Shown here in pieces: positions 49,198 to 57,251 of a stretch of DNA of 64,000 nucleotides. Origin of the DNA: JAGDMS01 sp050015455 (GTDB lineage: Bacteria > Desulfobacterota > Binatia > HRBIN30); contig JBEKBJ010000010.1 of the NCBI GenBank assembly GCA_050015455.1, positions 1 through 64,000 of the forward strand. Direction: 5' to 3'. The translations under genes and the position numbers were made by a program. How positions within the stretch are numbered: position 1 is the stretch's first letter; each line of letters begins with the position of its first letter. The notes beneath the pieces are model-generated. The model searched no databases. It was given only the letters and a program-made list of their open reading frames with translations, and was not told the origin of the DNA.

Positions 49198-50302
49198 CGG
49201 GCTGTTGCGGCGGCACCGCGTCGTCATCTGCGCCGGCAGCGGAGGGGTGGGGAAGACCACCACGGCGGCGTCACTGGCGCTGCGCGGAGCCTTGACGGGC
49301 CGGCGCACGATCGTTTTGACGATCGATCCCGCCAAACGCCTGGCCAACGCCCTCGGCATGACCGACGTCGGCAGCAGCGTATCCGCTGTGAAGGCGGCGG
49401 GGCTGCAACCCGGAATGCTCAGCGCCTTGATGCTCGACCAGAAAGGCGCCTGGGATGAATTGGTGGAGCGCCACGCACCCTCGGCGGAAATCCGTGCTCG
49501 GATTCTGAGTAATCACTTCTACCAGCACTTGTCCCAGAGCTTCGCCGGCTCATACGAGTACATGGCCATTGAGCAGCTGTGCGAGTTGCACGCCAGCGGC
49601 GCCTACGACTTGATTGTGGTTGACACGCCGCCAACGCGCCATGCCCTCGACTTCCTCGAAGCGCCGCAGCGCATCGCCGATTTCCTCGACCGCGGCGTGG
49701 TGAAGTGGTTCATCCGCCCATACTTCTCTGCGGGCTGGGCCACCTTGCGTTTCATGAACCGCACCGTCAGCTTTCTCTTCCGCAGATTGGAGGAGGCCAC
49801 CGGGATCTCGGCCCTGGTCGAGGTCTCGGATTTCTTCACATCAATGAGCGGCTTGTTCGACGCTTTCGAGCCTCGGGTGCACCGGGTCTACGAGCTGCTG
49901 CGCTCGCGTGAAAGCTGTTTTGTGCTTGTAGCTACGCCGGAGGAACAGGTCTTGACGGAGGCGGAGTATTTCTGCCGCAAGGTGCGTGAGCTGGAGATGC
50001 CGCTGCGGGCAGTGGTCTTCAACCGCGTGCATCGGGAAATGTCGGTGGGGCGGCAGGCGGTTGCAGCTGATGAGGTCATTTGCTTGCTGGTGCGCCTACT
50101 GGGGGACGAGGTTGCGGCGGCGAAGTTGGCAGACAACTTCAGCCGCTACGAGATGGTCGGGCGGGGTGATGGCTTACGCATGGAGGCTTTTCGCCGGCTG
50201 CTGCCGAAAGGGGTCAGCGTGATCGAGGTTCCGAACTTCAACTCCGATATCCACAGCGTCGCTGAGCTGCGGGCGATGCACCCGTTTTTGTTTGCAGCGT
50301 GA
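49184..50302 (+). CDS. ArsA/GET3-family ATPase, second of a pair
   Basis: Walker A is VVICAGSGGVGKTTTAASLA, so the signature Lys of the GKGGVGKT motif is replaced by Ser while the P-loop Lys stays. Next are VLTIDPAKRLANALG and YDLIVVDTPPTRHALDFLEAP. The start at 49184 (MGGLDGLLRRHR) gives 372 aa. The 14-bp overlap with the first ATPase implies coupled synthesis of equal amounts, as for a heterodimer with one complete and one altered site. Partners and cargo unknown. Myxobacteria and green sulfur bacteria also have tandem ArsA pairs. Confidence 0.9.
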   Translation: MGGLDGLLRRHRVVICAGSGGVGKTTTAASLALRGALTGRRTIVLTIDPAKRLANALGMTDVGSSVSAVKAAGLQPGMLSALMLDQKGAWDELVERHAPSAEIRARILSNHFYQHLSQSFAGSYEYMAIEQLCELHASGAYDLIVVDTPPTRHALDFLEAPQRIADFLDRGVVKWFIRPYFSAGWATLRFMNRTVSFLFRRLEEATGISALVEVSDFFTSMSGLFDAFEPRVHRVYELLRSRESCFVLVATPEEQVLTEAEYFCRKVRELEMPLRAVVFNRVHREMSVGRQAVAADEVICLLVRLLGDEVAAAKLADNFSRYEMVGRGDGLRMEAFRRLLPKGVSVIEVPNFNSDIHSVAELRAMHPFLFAA

Positions 50303-50805
50303 CGGCATGGTCTTGGAGGCTGCCCTCAACCCGCCATCAAGGCGCTACAACCGAGATGCCGTCCTTTTTCGATGACCGCTGTTCCGTCAGCGTAACAGCT
50401 TTCGCCAATGGGGGCGCCTACGTTCGGCGCACACGCTTTGGTACCCGCCTTGCTGAGAGTGTAGAGAAGCGAGATTTTGGTGGGCTGCACCTGCCCCCGC
50501 GGTCCGCCATATGGGAGGGGCGGGAAGTGTAACTTCCGTTCGCGAGCAGCCGCCTCCGCGCGCGTTTCCTCTGAATTTGAGCGCCCGCTCCCGTCTCGCC
50601 TCCCCCGTTTCCGCCCCTCGTGCCGGCTGGAAGCCGGCGCTACGAAGTGATGGGCAGGGTAGCAACTCGTCGGGTATGGCGGAAATCTTTCTGTCGTGCG
50701 TTCTGCTTCCAACTGGCTTGGAAATCAGCTAAATAAGACCGGGTTGCTAAGAGTGTCTCGGATAGCAGACGGTATTCCGATCGTGCACTCGAAAGGAGGG
50801 ATAGT
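50303..50805. other. 500-bp intergenic region with palindromic repeats
   Basis: No gene supported. It contains GCCGGCT...AGCCGGC (50622-50628/50632-50638) within TGCCGGCTGGAAGCCGGCGC, a widely distributed palindromic sequence. GACGGCAT (50303) and ATGCCGTC (50356) are complementary and the latter is followed by CTTTTT, perhaps a weak terminator for the ATPase operon. The run up to 50805 holds the promoter and the AAAGGAGGG ribosome site of the next gene. Confidence 0.5.
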
Positions 50806-51123
50806 ATGCGAGGCGAGTTGAGGCTGAGTGATCTCAAGAAACGAGAGTACACCAGTAGCAGATTAATGAACGTCAAGATCCCGGCTTACGTTAGTGATGC
50901 GATCCAGAAGGTCGCCAATGACTTAGGCGCATCCAAGACCGAGGTGGTCATCGCATTGCTGAACGAAGGGCTCGATGCCGCGTCCACCGCGCTCAAGGGA
51001 GTTCGTCCGAAGGCTGGCCCGAAGCTGTGCGCCATCCCCGGCTGTAAACGGCCGCACGTCGCACGCGGCTACTGCGCTAATCACTACCAGGCGGCGCGTC
51101 GCGGCAGGCTGGATCAGACTTAG
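50806..51123 (+). CDS. ribbon-helix-helix protein with C-terminal zinc motif (105 aa)
   Basis: MNVKIPAYVSDAIQKVANDL and ASKTEVVIALLNEGLDAAST (about residues 21-60) form a ribbon-helix-helix DNA-binding pattern. The C-terminus CAIPGCKRPHVARGYCANHY (about residues 75-94) has C-x4-C-x10-C-x2-H spacing like small zinc motifs in other bacterial regulators. The combination suggests a DNA-binding protein, perhaps autoregulatory. A strong AAAGGAGGG precedes ATG. No toxin gene follows, so it is not an obvious antitoxin. Confidence 0.75.
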   Translation: MRGELRLSDLKKREYTSSRLMNVKIPAYVSDAIQKVANDLGASKTEVVIALLNEGLDAASTALKGVRPKAGPKLCAIPGCKRPHVARGYCANHYQAARRGRLDQT

Positions 51124-51217
51124 GGCTGAGCGGCGGCGCGGCTTGCTGTTTGGCCCTCCGCGAGAAAGCTGCGGCAAAGCGGTAGCGGTAATTCCGCGGC
51201 GTCGAGTCGCGTCCGCA

Positions 51218-52285
51218 TCAGCTAGGGCCATAGTAGCGATGGCGTTTGATCGCGATTTCCCGCTCCAGGTAGAAGATCTCGATCTTTTCGAACTTACTGT
51301 CCTTGCGGATGAACTTGTGGCCGCGTAAGGTCGCGGCGACGACGCCGAGGTCGGGGCGGCCCGGGTACTCACGCGTGCCACGGATCTCCGTCGTCGCAAA
51401 TATGGTATCGCCCGCGAATACAGGCGCCGTGTGTCGGCCCGAGGGGTAGATGATGTCGCCGAGCGCGTTGTCGGCGACATCGGGGCACGATAACCCCAGA
51501 CACAAATTGAACGGGATGCCGCCGTAAACGACGAGTTGCCCACCGAGATACTTCTGCGGCTGCAAGTCGATCAAGTACTGATTGCAGTGGACCTGCGAGG
51601 TGTTGTCGAGCGTGGCGGTCAGCGCCACGTGCTCGGTGGTCACGACGCGGCCGCGCGAATGTTCGATGATGTCTCCCGGGACAAAATTCTCGAAATAGGT
51701 GTCGTTGCTGGTCAGGTGCGCCAACTCGGCATAACCGCGGCGGGCATCATATGCCGGCAATTGTAGCTCGCACGGGATGGGCGGGACTGTGTCCAGGGCC
51801 CCGTCAAGCACCTCCGCTTTCGGATTTCGTTTCCACACCTGAACCTTACGTTCGTATGTGAGGACGACTTCCTGCTTCTGGTTGCGGCCGGTCGTCTGCA
51901 CGTGTACCACGCCGCGGTCAGGCTCGCGGCTGGACGGCTTCAGGCCCAAGACGGTCGACGCGACCTCGAGGGTGTCGCCGATGTACACCGGAGCGCCGAA
52001 GCGCATGTTGATGTACTCGAGATTGGCGCGCGCGTTCTCCGAAATGTCCTCAACGCTCTGACTGAAGACGACGTTCATCACCAGCCCGGGCGGCACCACC
52101 AGGCCGGCGAAGCCGTACAGTTCCGCGTAACGGCGGTTCTTGTGCAGCGGGTTGGCCGTCATGTCATACTCGGTGAAGGCGTTGAAGAGACCTTCCGTGA
52201 CCGTCTTGCCGACCTTGTGCCGGAACGTCTGCCCGACGCGGAAATCCTCCAGAAAGTTCCCTTTGTGTTTCTTGATCACTGCCAT
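51218..52285 (-). CDS. MaoC-family double hot-dog hydratase/dehydratase
   Basis: Two hot-dog halves: N-terminal GNFLEDFRVGQTFRHKVGKTVTEG, NPLHKNRRYAELYGFAGLVVPPGLVMN (MaoC hydratase D-x4-H equivalents in MTANPLH) and C-terminal YFENFVPGDIIEHSRGRVVT, TLDNTSQVHCNQYL, with GDTIFATTEIRGTREYPGRPD. The 355-aa double form is that of mesaconyl-CoA/beta-methylmalyl-CoA hydratase and related enzymes. By neighbourhood (several acyl-CoA enzymes) it probably hydrates an unsaturated branched acyl-CoA. Segments quoted are partial. Confidence 0.88.
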   Translation of the reverse strand: MAVIKKHKGNFLEDFRVGQTFRHKVGKTVTEGLFNAFTEYDMTANPLHKNRRYAELYGFAGLVVPPGLVMNVVFSQSVEDISENARANLEYINMRFGAPVYIGDTLEVASTVLGLKPSSREPDRGVVHVQTTGRNQKQEVVLTYERKVQVWKRNPKAEVLDGALDTVPPIPCELQLPAYDARRGYAELAHLTSNDTYFENFVPGDIIEHSRGRVVTTEHVALTATLDNTSQVHCNQYLIDLQPQKYLGGQLVVYGGIPFNLCLGLSCPDVADNALGDIIYPSGRHTAPVFAGDTIFATTEIRGTREYPGRPDLGVVAATLRGHKFIRKDSKFEKIEIFYLEREIAIKRHRYYGPS

Positions 52286-52443
52286 GAATGTCTCCGAAGG
52301 GGAGATGCTCGCTCTAAAAAATCCATGATCGCAAGCACGCGCTGTGGTGTCAATGCGAACTCGGCGCAGGGGTGCAGGTGCAGCCCAAGGGCCTCCATGA
52401 GATTGGCAACGCGCCCGGGTATGTCATCTGTTGGCAGGGACCA
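52276..52443 (-). other. possible 3' coding remnant upstream of the MaoC gene
   Basis: A minus-strand frame of 55 codons, with no start at its upstream end, reads LPTDDIPGRVANLMEALGLHL then TPQRVLAIMDFLERASP (partial) and stops 8 bases inside the MaoC start. Its composition is protein-like, and the overlap with the next start is typical of operon partners. An internal ATG at 52398 would give a 40-aa protein. I do not recognise it; it may be the end of a decayed gene. Confidence 0.3.
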
Positions 52444-52578
52444 TCATGCTGGTGAAAGTGACCGAGCCGGTGGGCTACGCGGCTGGTGTCGACTCCAAAC
52501 CGCCGCGCTCTGCTTGCTTCTGAGCGACTACCCCCCCCCGGTAGTTGGCGCTTGGGTTACAAGTGAGAGCCTGCTACT

Positions 52579-53217
52579 GTGCTTGGCGTGCGCGAGACCG
52601 GATGTGGGTTGGCGTTCGTCGCGGGCGCCATATTGGTCATGACTTCAGGCATATTCACGGCTATGGCCCAGCCGGTTGAAGACTTGGATGAGCCGCCTGA
52701 AACCGTGCAGCGGACGGGTAGAAGCACCGAAGCTAACCTCAAGACGAGGGCAGAGATCAAGAGCAGTAGCGCGGCTGAGCGGCGCGTGCCTTGCGACCAG
52801 GTGATCTCGCAGGTAGACCGTGAGAGCTACACGCATCCACGCCACGCGGTCGAGATGTCCGTTGTCGCCAAAAATCTCGATACTAATGTAGTGTGGGTTG
52901 AACGCTGCATGGTGGCGTACGGCAGGCAACCGAGGCGGCCAAGCGCCCAGAGCGTGGAATCGAAAGAGAAACGCCTGGAGAGCTTGGAAGAGGACGAACC
53001 GGAGGAGCGCGCGCCCGAGGAGATTGAGGAGGCGGGTGCTCGCTACCAACGTGAGTTGCGCGAAAAACGGCTCCGCGAGGGCAGTCAGGCCACGTCACCC
53101 GGGGAGGGTGAGGAGCCGAATGCTTCCTATCTACGTGCGTTGCGCCAACAACAGGAACGTGAGTTACGCCAACAACAGCTCCGCGAGGGCATTCGGGCCA
53201 CGCCAGGGGTTGAATGA
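52579..53217 (+). CDS. secreted hypothetical protein with charged coiled tail (212 aa)
   Basis: The N-terminus (CGLAFVAGAILVMTSGIFTAMA) is a probable signal peptide ending near residue 30. The middle (PCDQVISQVDRESYTHPRHA) contains two Cys and no recognised domain. The last 95 residues are rich in Glu, Arg and Gln with repeated REL..RL/REGxxA and LRALRQQQERELRQQQL, likely coiled coil. A run of nine C (52531-52539) lies upstream. Function unknown. Confidence 0.6.
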   Translation: MLGVRETGCGLAFVAGAILVMTSGIFTAMAQPVEDLDEPPETVQRTGRSTEANLKTRAEIKSSSAAERRVPCDQVISQVDRESYTHPRHAVEMSVVAKNLDTNVVWVERCMVAYGRQPRRPSAQSVESKEKRLESLEEDEPEERAPEEIEEAGARYQRELREKRLREGSQATSPGEGEEPNASYLRALRQQQERELRQQQLREGIRATPGVE

Positions 53218-53235
53218 GGATCGCTTCCACTAAAG

Positions 53236-53850
53236 ATGGCCCTGCTCGTTTTGGTTCGCCACGGTGAATCGCAATGGAACCTGGAAAACCGCTTCACCGG
53301 CTGGACGGACATCCCGTTGACGGATAAAGGCAGGGAGGAAGCACGGCGGGCCGGACAAAAGATCCGCGACATCCACTTCGACCAAGCGTATACGTCGGTC
53401 CTCCAACGCGCCACCGAGACCCTCGACATCATGCTCAAGGTAATCGGCCAGGAAGGCATCCCGGTGGCGTACGACCGCGCGCTCAACGAGCGCCACTACG
53501 GCGATCTGCAGGGGCTGAACAAGGCCGAGACGGCAGAGAAGTTCGGAAAGAAGCAGGTGCACCTGTGGCGCCGCAGCTACGACGTGGCCCCTCCTGGAGG
53601 CGAAAGCCTGGAAGATACCGCAGCCCGTACGCTGCCGTACTTCGAAGCCCACATCCTACCCGACCTGGGCGCCGGAAAGAACGTGCTGGTCTCCGCCCAT
53701 GGCAACAGCCTGCGGTCCATCGTCATGCAGCTCGATAAATTGACCCGACAACAAGTCATGGAGCTGAATCTCGCCACCGGAGTGCCCATCGTCTACGACT
53801 TCAGTCCAGATCTACAAATTATCTCTAAGAAGATCCTGGACGATTGTTAA
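53236..53850 (+). CDS. gpmA: 2,3-bisphosphoglycerate-dependent phosphoglycerate mutase
   Basis: LVLVRHGESQWNLENRFTGW holds the phospho-His (residue 8), followed by TSVLQRATETL, the catalytic Glu in LNERHYGDLQGLNK, PPGGESLEDTAART and His in VSAHGNSLRSIVM. It interconverts 3- and 2-phosphoglycerate in glycolysis/gluconeogenesis. Its 204 aa match the short bacterial dPGM form, which lacks the extra segment of E. coli GpmA. It starts 18 bp after the preceding gene. Confidence 0.95.
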   Translation: MALLVLVRHGESQWNLENRFTGWTDIPLTDKGREEARRAGQKIRDIHFDQAYTSVLQRATETLDIMLKVIGQEGIPVAYDRALNERHYGDLQGLNKAETAEKFGKKQVHLWRRSYDVAPPGGESLEDTAARTLPYFEAHILPDLGAGKNVLVSAHGNSLRSIVMQLDKLTRQQVMELNLATGVPIVYDFSPDLQIISKKILDDC

Positions 53851-53962
53851 GCATGTACTGCAGCTGTTGAGAGCGGCTTCTTGCTCAGTCGGGATTCGAT
53901 TAGACCGCAGACGGCTGGGCAAAAACGCCGCCCAAAAGTCGGCAGCATGCAAGATTTTCATT

Positions 53963-54029
53963 GCATGGGAGCAGATTCCCATGCTAACGTAGCGCCCGGT
54001 TTGAGTGGTAGAGAGGGCTGCAAGCCCTC
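53963..54029. repeat. two short hairpins downstream of gpmA
   Basis: GCATGGGA (53963-53970) pairs with TCCCATGC (53977-53984) over a 6-base loop. GAGGGCT (54013-54019) pairs with AGCCCTC (54023-54029) over GCA, inside AGAGGGCTGCAAGCCCTCCT, a widely distributed palindromic word. Neither has a T-tract. Confidence 0.55.
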
Positions 54030-54090
54030 CTGGCACTCGATGGTCTGCGACCGCAGCGGGGACTAACGCGAGATCGGAGATGCGAGAGTA

Positions 54091-54378
54091 ATGAAGTTCC
54101 TGTTGCAAGAGGCGAGCGAGGCGCATGTTCGCCCCACGTTGAAGCCCGAGGAACGGTTGCTATTGGCCGTGGTGGAATCGGCATACTGGGACTTGCACAG
54201 TCCAGATCCGCTGCGGCGCCGGACCGCGCGCCTCTACTTCCTCGACGAGCACGACAACCACACCTTCAGTTTCGTTTCCATCTGCCAGCACTTCAATTGG
54301 TCGCCTGCGTCAATCCGCTCCCAACTCAACACGCTGTTAAGCATGGACGGTGCAGCGGGCTCGGCGCACGCCTGTTGA
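54091..54378 (+). CDS. hypothetical protein with FSFVSIC motif (paralogue of 5559-6077)
   Basis: ERLLLAVVESAYWDLHSPDP, RRRTARLYFLDEHDNH and TFSFVSICQHFNWSPASIRS line up with the minus-strand gene at 5559-6077. 95 aa, no membrane segment, mainly helical by appearance; the end (PASIRSQLNTLL) could be a helix-turn-helix second helix. Two copies about 48 kb apart mark this as a genuine family in this genome. Function unknown. Confidence 0.65.
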   Translation: MKFLLQEASEAHVRPTLKPEERLLLAVVESAYWDLHSPDPLRRRTARLYFLDEHDNHTFSFVSICQHFNWSPASIRSQLNTLLSMDGAAGSAHAC

Positions 54379-54409
54379 GCGCCTTTACATTGCACTCCTG
54401 TGGCCGTCC

Positions 54410-54946
54410 TCACAATGGAAAGGGCCGTTCGAGAAGTACCTCACCGCGCGCATTCAGCACGTACACGGTGACCGTGTCGAATGGCGGCTGGCCAGGCGGG
54501 TGTTGGAGCGTGGCGCTGACCCGCGTCCAGCTCAAGGTGAGCTGGACGGGTTCTCCGGTCGGCGGAGTTCCGCCCCGGAAATGACCGCCGGCTGTCACGG
54601 CAGCGCTCGCCTGTCCCGGCCACACCGCCCAGAGCTTCGGTACCACATGCGCGTTGCGGGCCAGTATGTACACGTAGCAATCGACAGTGGCATGCGCCGT
54701 CAGACGAAGCCGCAGCGACAGGTTCAAGCGTTCGAGCTCCGAGCTTTTCTCGCTGCGTGCGGAGAAGGCGCTCACGTCGATGAGCGGTGGGGCGATGTCG
54801 GCGACTTCGCTGGTGGGCCGCGGTTCGTTACGCCGCTCGGTGGCACGGAAGGTCAGATAGCCAAGGCCCGCGGCCACGGCCACGAGAGCCGTGTATGCCA
54901 AAGAATTGATGAGGCGCCGCCGGTGTGGCGCCAGCGATTGGAACAT
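54410..54946 (-). CDS. single-pass membrane protein, DUF4384-like extracytoplasmic domain
   Basis: One transmembrane helix (about residues 13-30, SLAYTALVAVAAGLGYLTF) precedes a periplasmic domain with LRLTAHATVDCYVYILARNA, VPKLWAVWPGQAS and VQLTLSWTRVSATLQHPPGQ, FDTVTVYVLNARGEVLLERP. The motif of small polar strands (V.CYVYIL.....G....LWP) resembles DUF4384 domains. The start MFQSLAP at 54946 is preferred over 55003. It is divergent from the stomatin gene. Confidence 0.6.
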   Translation of the reverse strand: MFQSLAPHRRRLINSLAYTALVAVAAGLGYLTFRATERRNEPRPTSEVADIAPPLIDVSAFSARSEKSSELERLNLSLRLRLTAHATVDCYVYILARNAHVVPKLWAVWPGQASAAVTAGGHFRGGTPPTGEPVQLTLSWTRVSATLQHPPGQPPFDTVTVYVLNARGEVLLERPFPL

Positions 54947-55089
54947 TGGGTGCAGACTAAGTCGAACTGCGACCAAGTGCAAATTGCGGCTCTTGCACCG
55001 CATGGCAGCCTCTTGTCCCGCTTGTGGTTGGTTACAGCCGGCTCACCGGTTCGCTGGCTCCCTGCGGCGAGGTTTGATAAGGTGAATTC

Positions 55090-55848
55090 ATGTTCGCCCC
55101 GTGGTTGACCGCCGGCTTGGTCGTCCTCATCCTGATCGTCAGCGGTGTCAAAATCGTGCGCGAGTACGAACGGGCCGTCGTCTTCCGCTTAGGACGGCTG
55201 ATGCCGTCGCGCGGGCCGGGGATCATCTATGTCATCCCGTTGGTCGAGCAGTTCACGCGGCTCGATCTGCGAACCCTGACGCTCAATGTCCCATCACAAG
55301 ACGTGATTACACGCGACAACGTGTCCGTGAAGGTGAGCGCCGTGCTGTATTTCCGCGTGGTCGAGGCGAACCGCGCCGTGCTCGAAGTGCAGAATTATCT
55401 CTACGCCACCTCGCAAATCGCCCAGACGACGCTACGCAGTGTTTGTGGCCAGGCGCATTTGGACGAGCTGCTGGCCGAGCGCGACAAGTTCAACGCGCGT
55501 CTACAAGACATCATCGACGCCCACACCGAGCCCTGGGGCGTGAAGGTGGTGCTCGTCGAGGTGAAGCAGATCGATTTGCCGGCCGACATGCAGCGCACGA
55601 TCGCCCGGCAGGCGGAGGCGGAGCGGCTCCGGCGCGCCAAGGTGATCAATGCCGAGGGCGAGTACCAGGCGGCGGTGCGCCTGAGTGAAGCTGCCTCGAT
55701 CATGGAGCCACACGCCATGGCGATTCAGCTGCGCATGCTGCAGGCGTTGTCCCAGGTCGGTACCGAAAAGAATCGCACCGTTATTCTGCCGATCCCGATC
55801 GACGTGGTGCGGGCGTTGATGCAACGCGCGACCCGCCAGGACAGCTGA
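55090..55848 (+). CDS. SPFH/stomatin-family membrane protein (slipin)
   Basis: N-terminal membrane helix (LTAGLVVLILIVSGVKIV), then the slipin core VREYERAVVFRLGRLMPSRGPG, LRTLTLNVPSQDVITRDNVS, VSAVLYFRV and AQTTLRSVCGQAHLDELLAE, with the C-terminal coiled coil IARQAEAERLRRAKVINAEGEYQAA. It forms membrane-microdomain oligomers. Its usual NfeD/membrane-protease partner is not adjacent, so it is an orphan copy. 252 aa is normal. Confidence 0.93.
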   Translation: MFAPWLTAGLVVLILIVSGVKIVREYERAVVFRLGRLMPSRGPGIIYVIPLVEQFTRLDLRTLTLNVPSQDVITRDNVSVKVSAVLYFRVVEANRAVLEVQNYLYATSQIAQTTLRSVCGQAHLDELLAERDKFNARLQDIIDAHTEPWGVKVVLVEVKQIDLPADMQRTIARQAEAERLRRAKVINAEGEYQAAVRLSEAASIMEPHAMAIQLRMLQALSQVGTEKNRTVILPIPIDVVRALMQRATRQDS

Positions 55849-55903
55849 GGGCGCCCCGTCCCCCCTTTGCCGCAATCCTCACAAACGGGTAACGAGATAG
55901 TAT

Positions 55904-57244
55904 ATGGTCCTTTCGCCCGAGGTCTATGCGCGCCGCCGGCGCGCGTTCATGGAACGGATCGACCCGCGGGCGGCCGCGGTGTTCCCCGCCGCACCAGTAG
56001 CGGCGCGATCCGATGATGTCGAACACCGCTATCGCCAGGACAGCGATCTGCTGTATCTGACCGGATTTCAGGAGCCCGAGGCCGTGTGTCTCCTGCTGCC
56101 CGCTCACCCCAAAGAGGAATTCATCCTGTTCGTGCAGCCGCGCGATCCGGAGCGGGAAACGTGGACGGGCCGGCGCGCCGGAGTGGAAGGCGCGCTGGAG
56201 ATCTTCGGCGCAGAGGCGGCGTACACGATCGACAAGCTCGATGAGAAAATTGGCGAATACGTCAGCGAGCGGGATCAGTTGTACTATGCCTTCGGTCGCG
56301 ACGGCGCCTTCAATGACCGTGTGGTGCGTTGGATGCGGCAGTGGCGGATGACGCGCCCGCGAAGCGGGACCGGACCGGCCGCTGTCGTCGATCCCGGTGA
56401 GGTCCTGCACGAGCTGCGTTTGCGCAAGAGCGATGAGGAGCTGGCCTGCATGCGTGCGGCGATCGCGATCTCCGGCGAAGCCCATGCCACGGCGATACGC
56501 GCGGCGCGCGCCGGGGTGTACGAGCATGAGATCGAGGCCTTGCTCGACTACACGTTTCGGCGCAGGGGCGCCACGGGCCCGGCATACCCGTCGATTGTGG
56601 CCTCCGGACCGAACGCGACGGTGTTGCACTACACCGCCAACGATCGCCAGCTCCAACCAGGAGAATTGCTGCTGATCGACGCGGGAGCCGAGTACAGCGG
56701 CTACTGTGCCGACATCACGCGCACCTTTCCGCTGGCAGCCCAATTCACGGCTGCGCAGCGCGCCATCTACTCTCTCGTCTTGCGCGCGCAGCTGGCGGCG
56801 ATCGAACTCATCCGCCCGGGGGCGCGCCATGAGGACGTGCACAAGCGCGCCCTCGAAGTGATGGTCGATGGTCTGATCGAGCTGAAACTGCTCAGCGGCG
56901 AGCGCGAGGAGATCATCACCAAGGAGCTGTACAAGCCGTTTTACATGCACCGGACCAGCCACTGGCTGGGGATGGATGTGCACGATGCCGGCAAGTACAA
57001 AGTGGAAGGGGCCTCACGCCTGCTTGAGCCCGGCATGGTGATGACCGTCGAGCCCGGCATCTACATCGGCGCGGACGGGACGGATGTTGAGCCGCAGTAC
57101 CATGGTATTGGCGTGCGCATCGAAGATGACGTTCTGGTCACGCCTGACGGGCATGAGGTTATGTCGGCCGCCGTTCCGAAACAACCAGAGGAAATCGAGG
57201 CGCTGCGTTCTTCTCCCTCACCCCTTGGGAGAGGGCTGGGGTGA
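55904..57244 (+). CDS. pepP: Xaa-Pro aminopeptidase (M24B)
   Basis: Metal ligands of the pita-bread fold are visible: Asp pair in IDAGAEYSGYCADITRTF, His in RTSHWLGMDVHD, Glu in MTVEPGIYIG and Glu in GVRIEDDVLV. The N-terminal aminopeptidase-P domain has RYRQDSDLLYLTGFQEPEAV. It releases N-terminal residues before proline. Real homology ends near PEEIEAL; the last residues RSSPSPLGRGLG and the stop are encoded by a REP-like palindrome (57215-57247), so the original stop has been replaced. Confidence 0.94.
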   Translation: MVLSPEVYARRRRAFMERIDPRAAAVFPAAPVAARSDDVEHRYRQDSDLLYLTGFQEPEAVCLLLPAHPKEEFILFVQPRDPERETWTGRRAGVEGALEIFGAEAAYTIDKLDEKIGEYVSERDQLYYAFGRDGAFNDRVVRWMRQWRMTRPRSGTGPAAVVDPGEVLHELRLRKSDEELACMRAAIAISGEAHATAIRAARAGVYEHEIEALLDYTFRRRGATGPAYPSIVASGPNATVLHYTANDRQLQPGELLLIDAGAEYSGYCADITRTFPLAAQFTAAQRAIYSLVLRAQLAAIELIRPGARHEDVHKRALEVMVDGLIELKLLSGEREEIITKELYKPFYMHRTSHWLGMDVHDAGKYKVEGASRLLEPGMVMTVEPGIYIGADGTDVEPQYHGIGVRIEDDVLVTPDGHEVMSAAVPKQPEEIEALRSSPSPLGRGLG

Positions 57245-57247
57245 GGG
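57215..57247. repeat. REP-like palindrome ending the pepP gene
   Basis: CCCTCACCCC (57215-57224) and GGGGTGAGGG (57238-57247) are perfect 10-bp arms around TTGGGAGAGGGCT. The pepP stop TGA (57242-57244) lies in the right arm. Only 4 bp separate it from the end of the convergent carboxypeptidase gene. Confidence 0.85.
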
Positions 57248-57251
57248 CCAC

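Noticed and set aside
52446..52523. 25-codon frame MLVKVTEPVGYAAGVDSKPP... as a possible peptide precursor
   Set aside because: Weak ribosome site, no maturation enzyme nearby and no leader/core structure; most likely chance.
52531..52539. Run of nine C as a phase-variation tract
   Set aside because: It lies outside any supported coding region, 40 bp before a gene with no visible promoter; no evidence that length matters.
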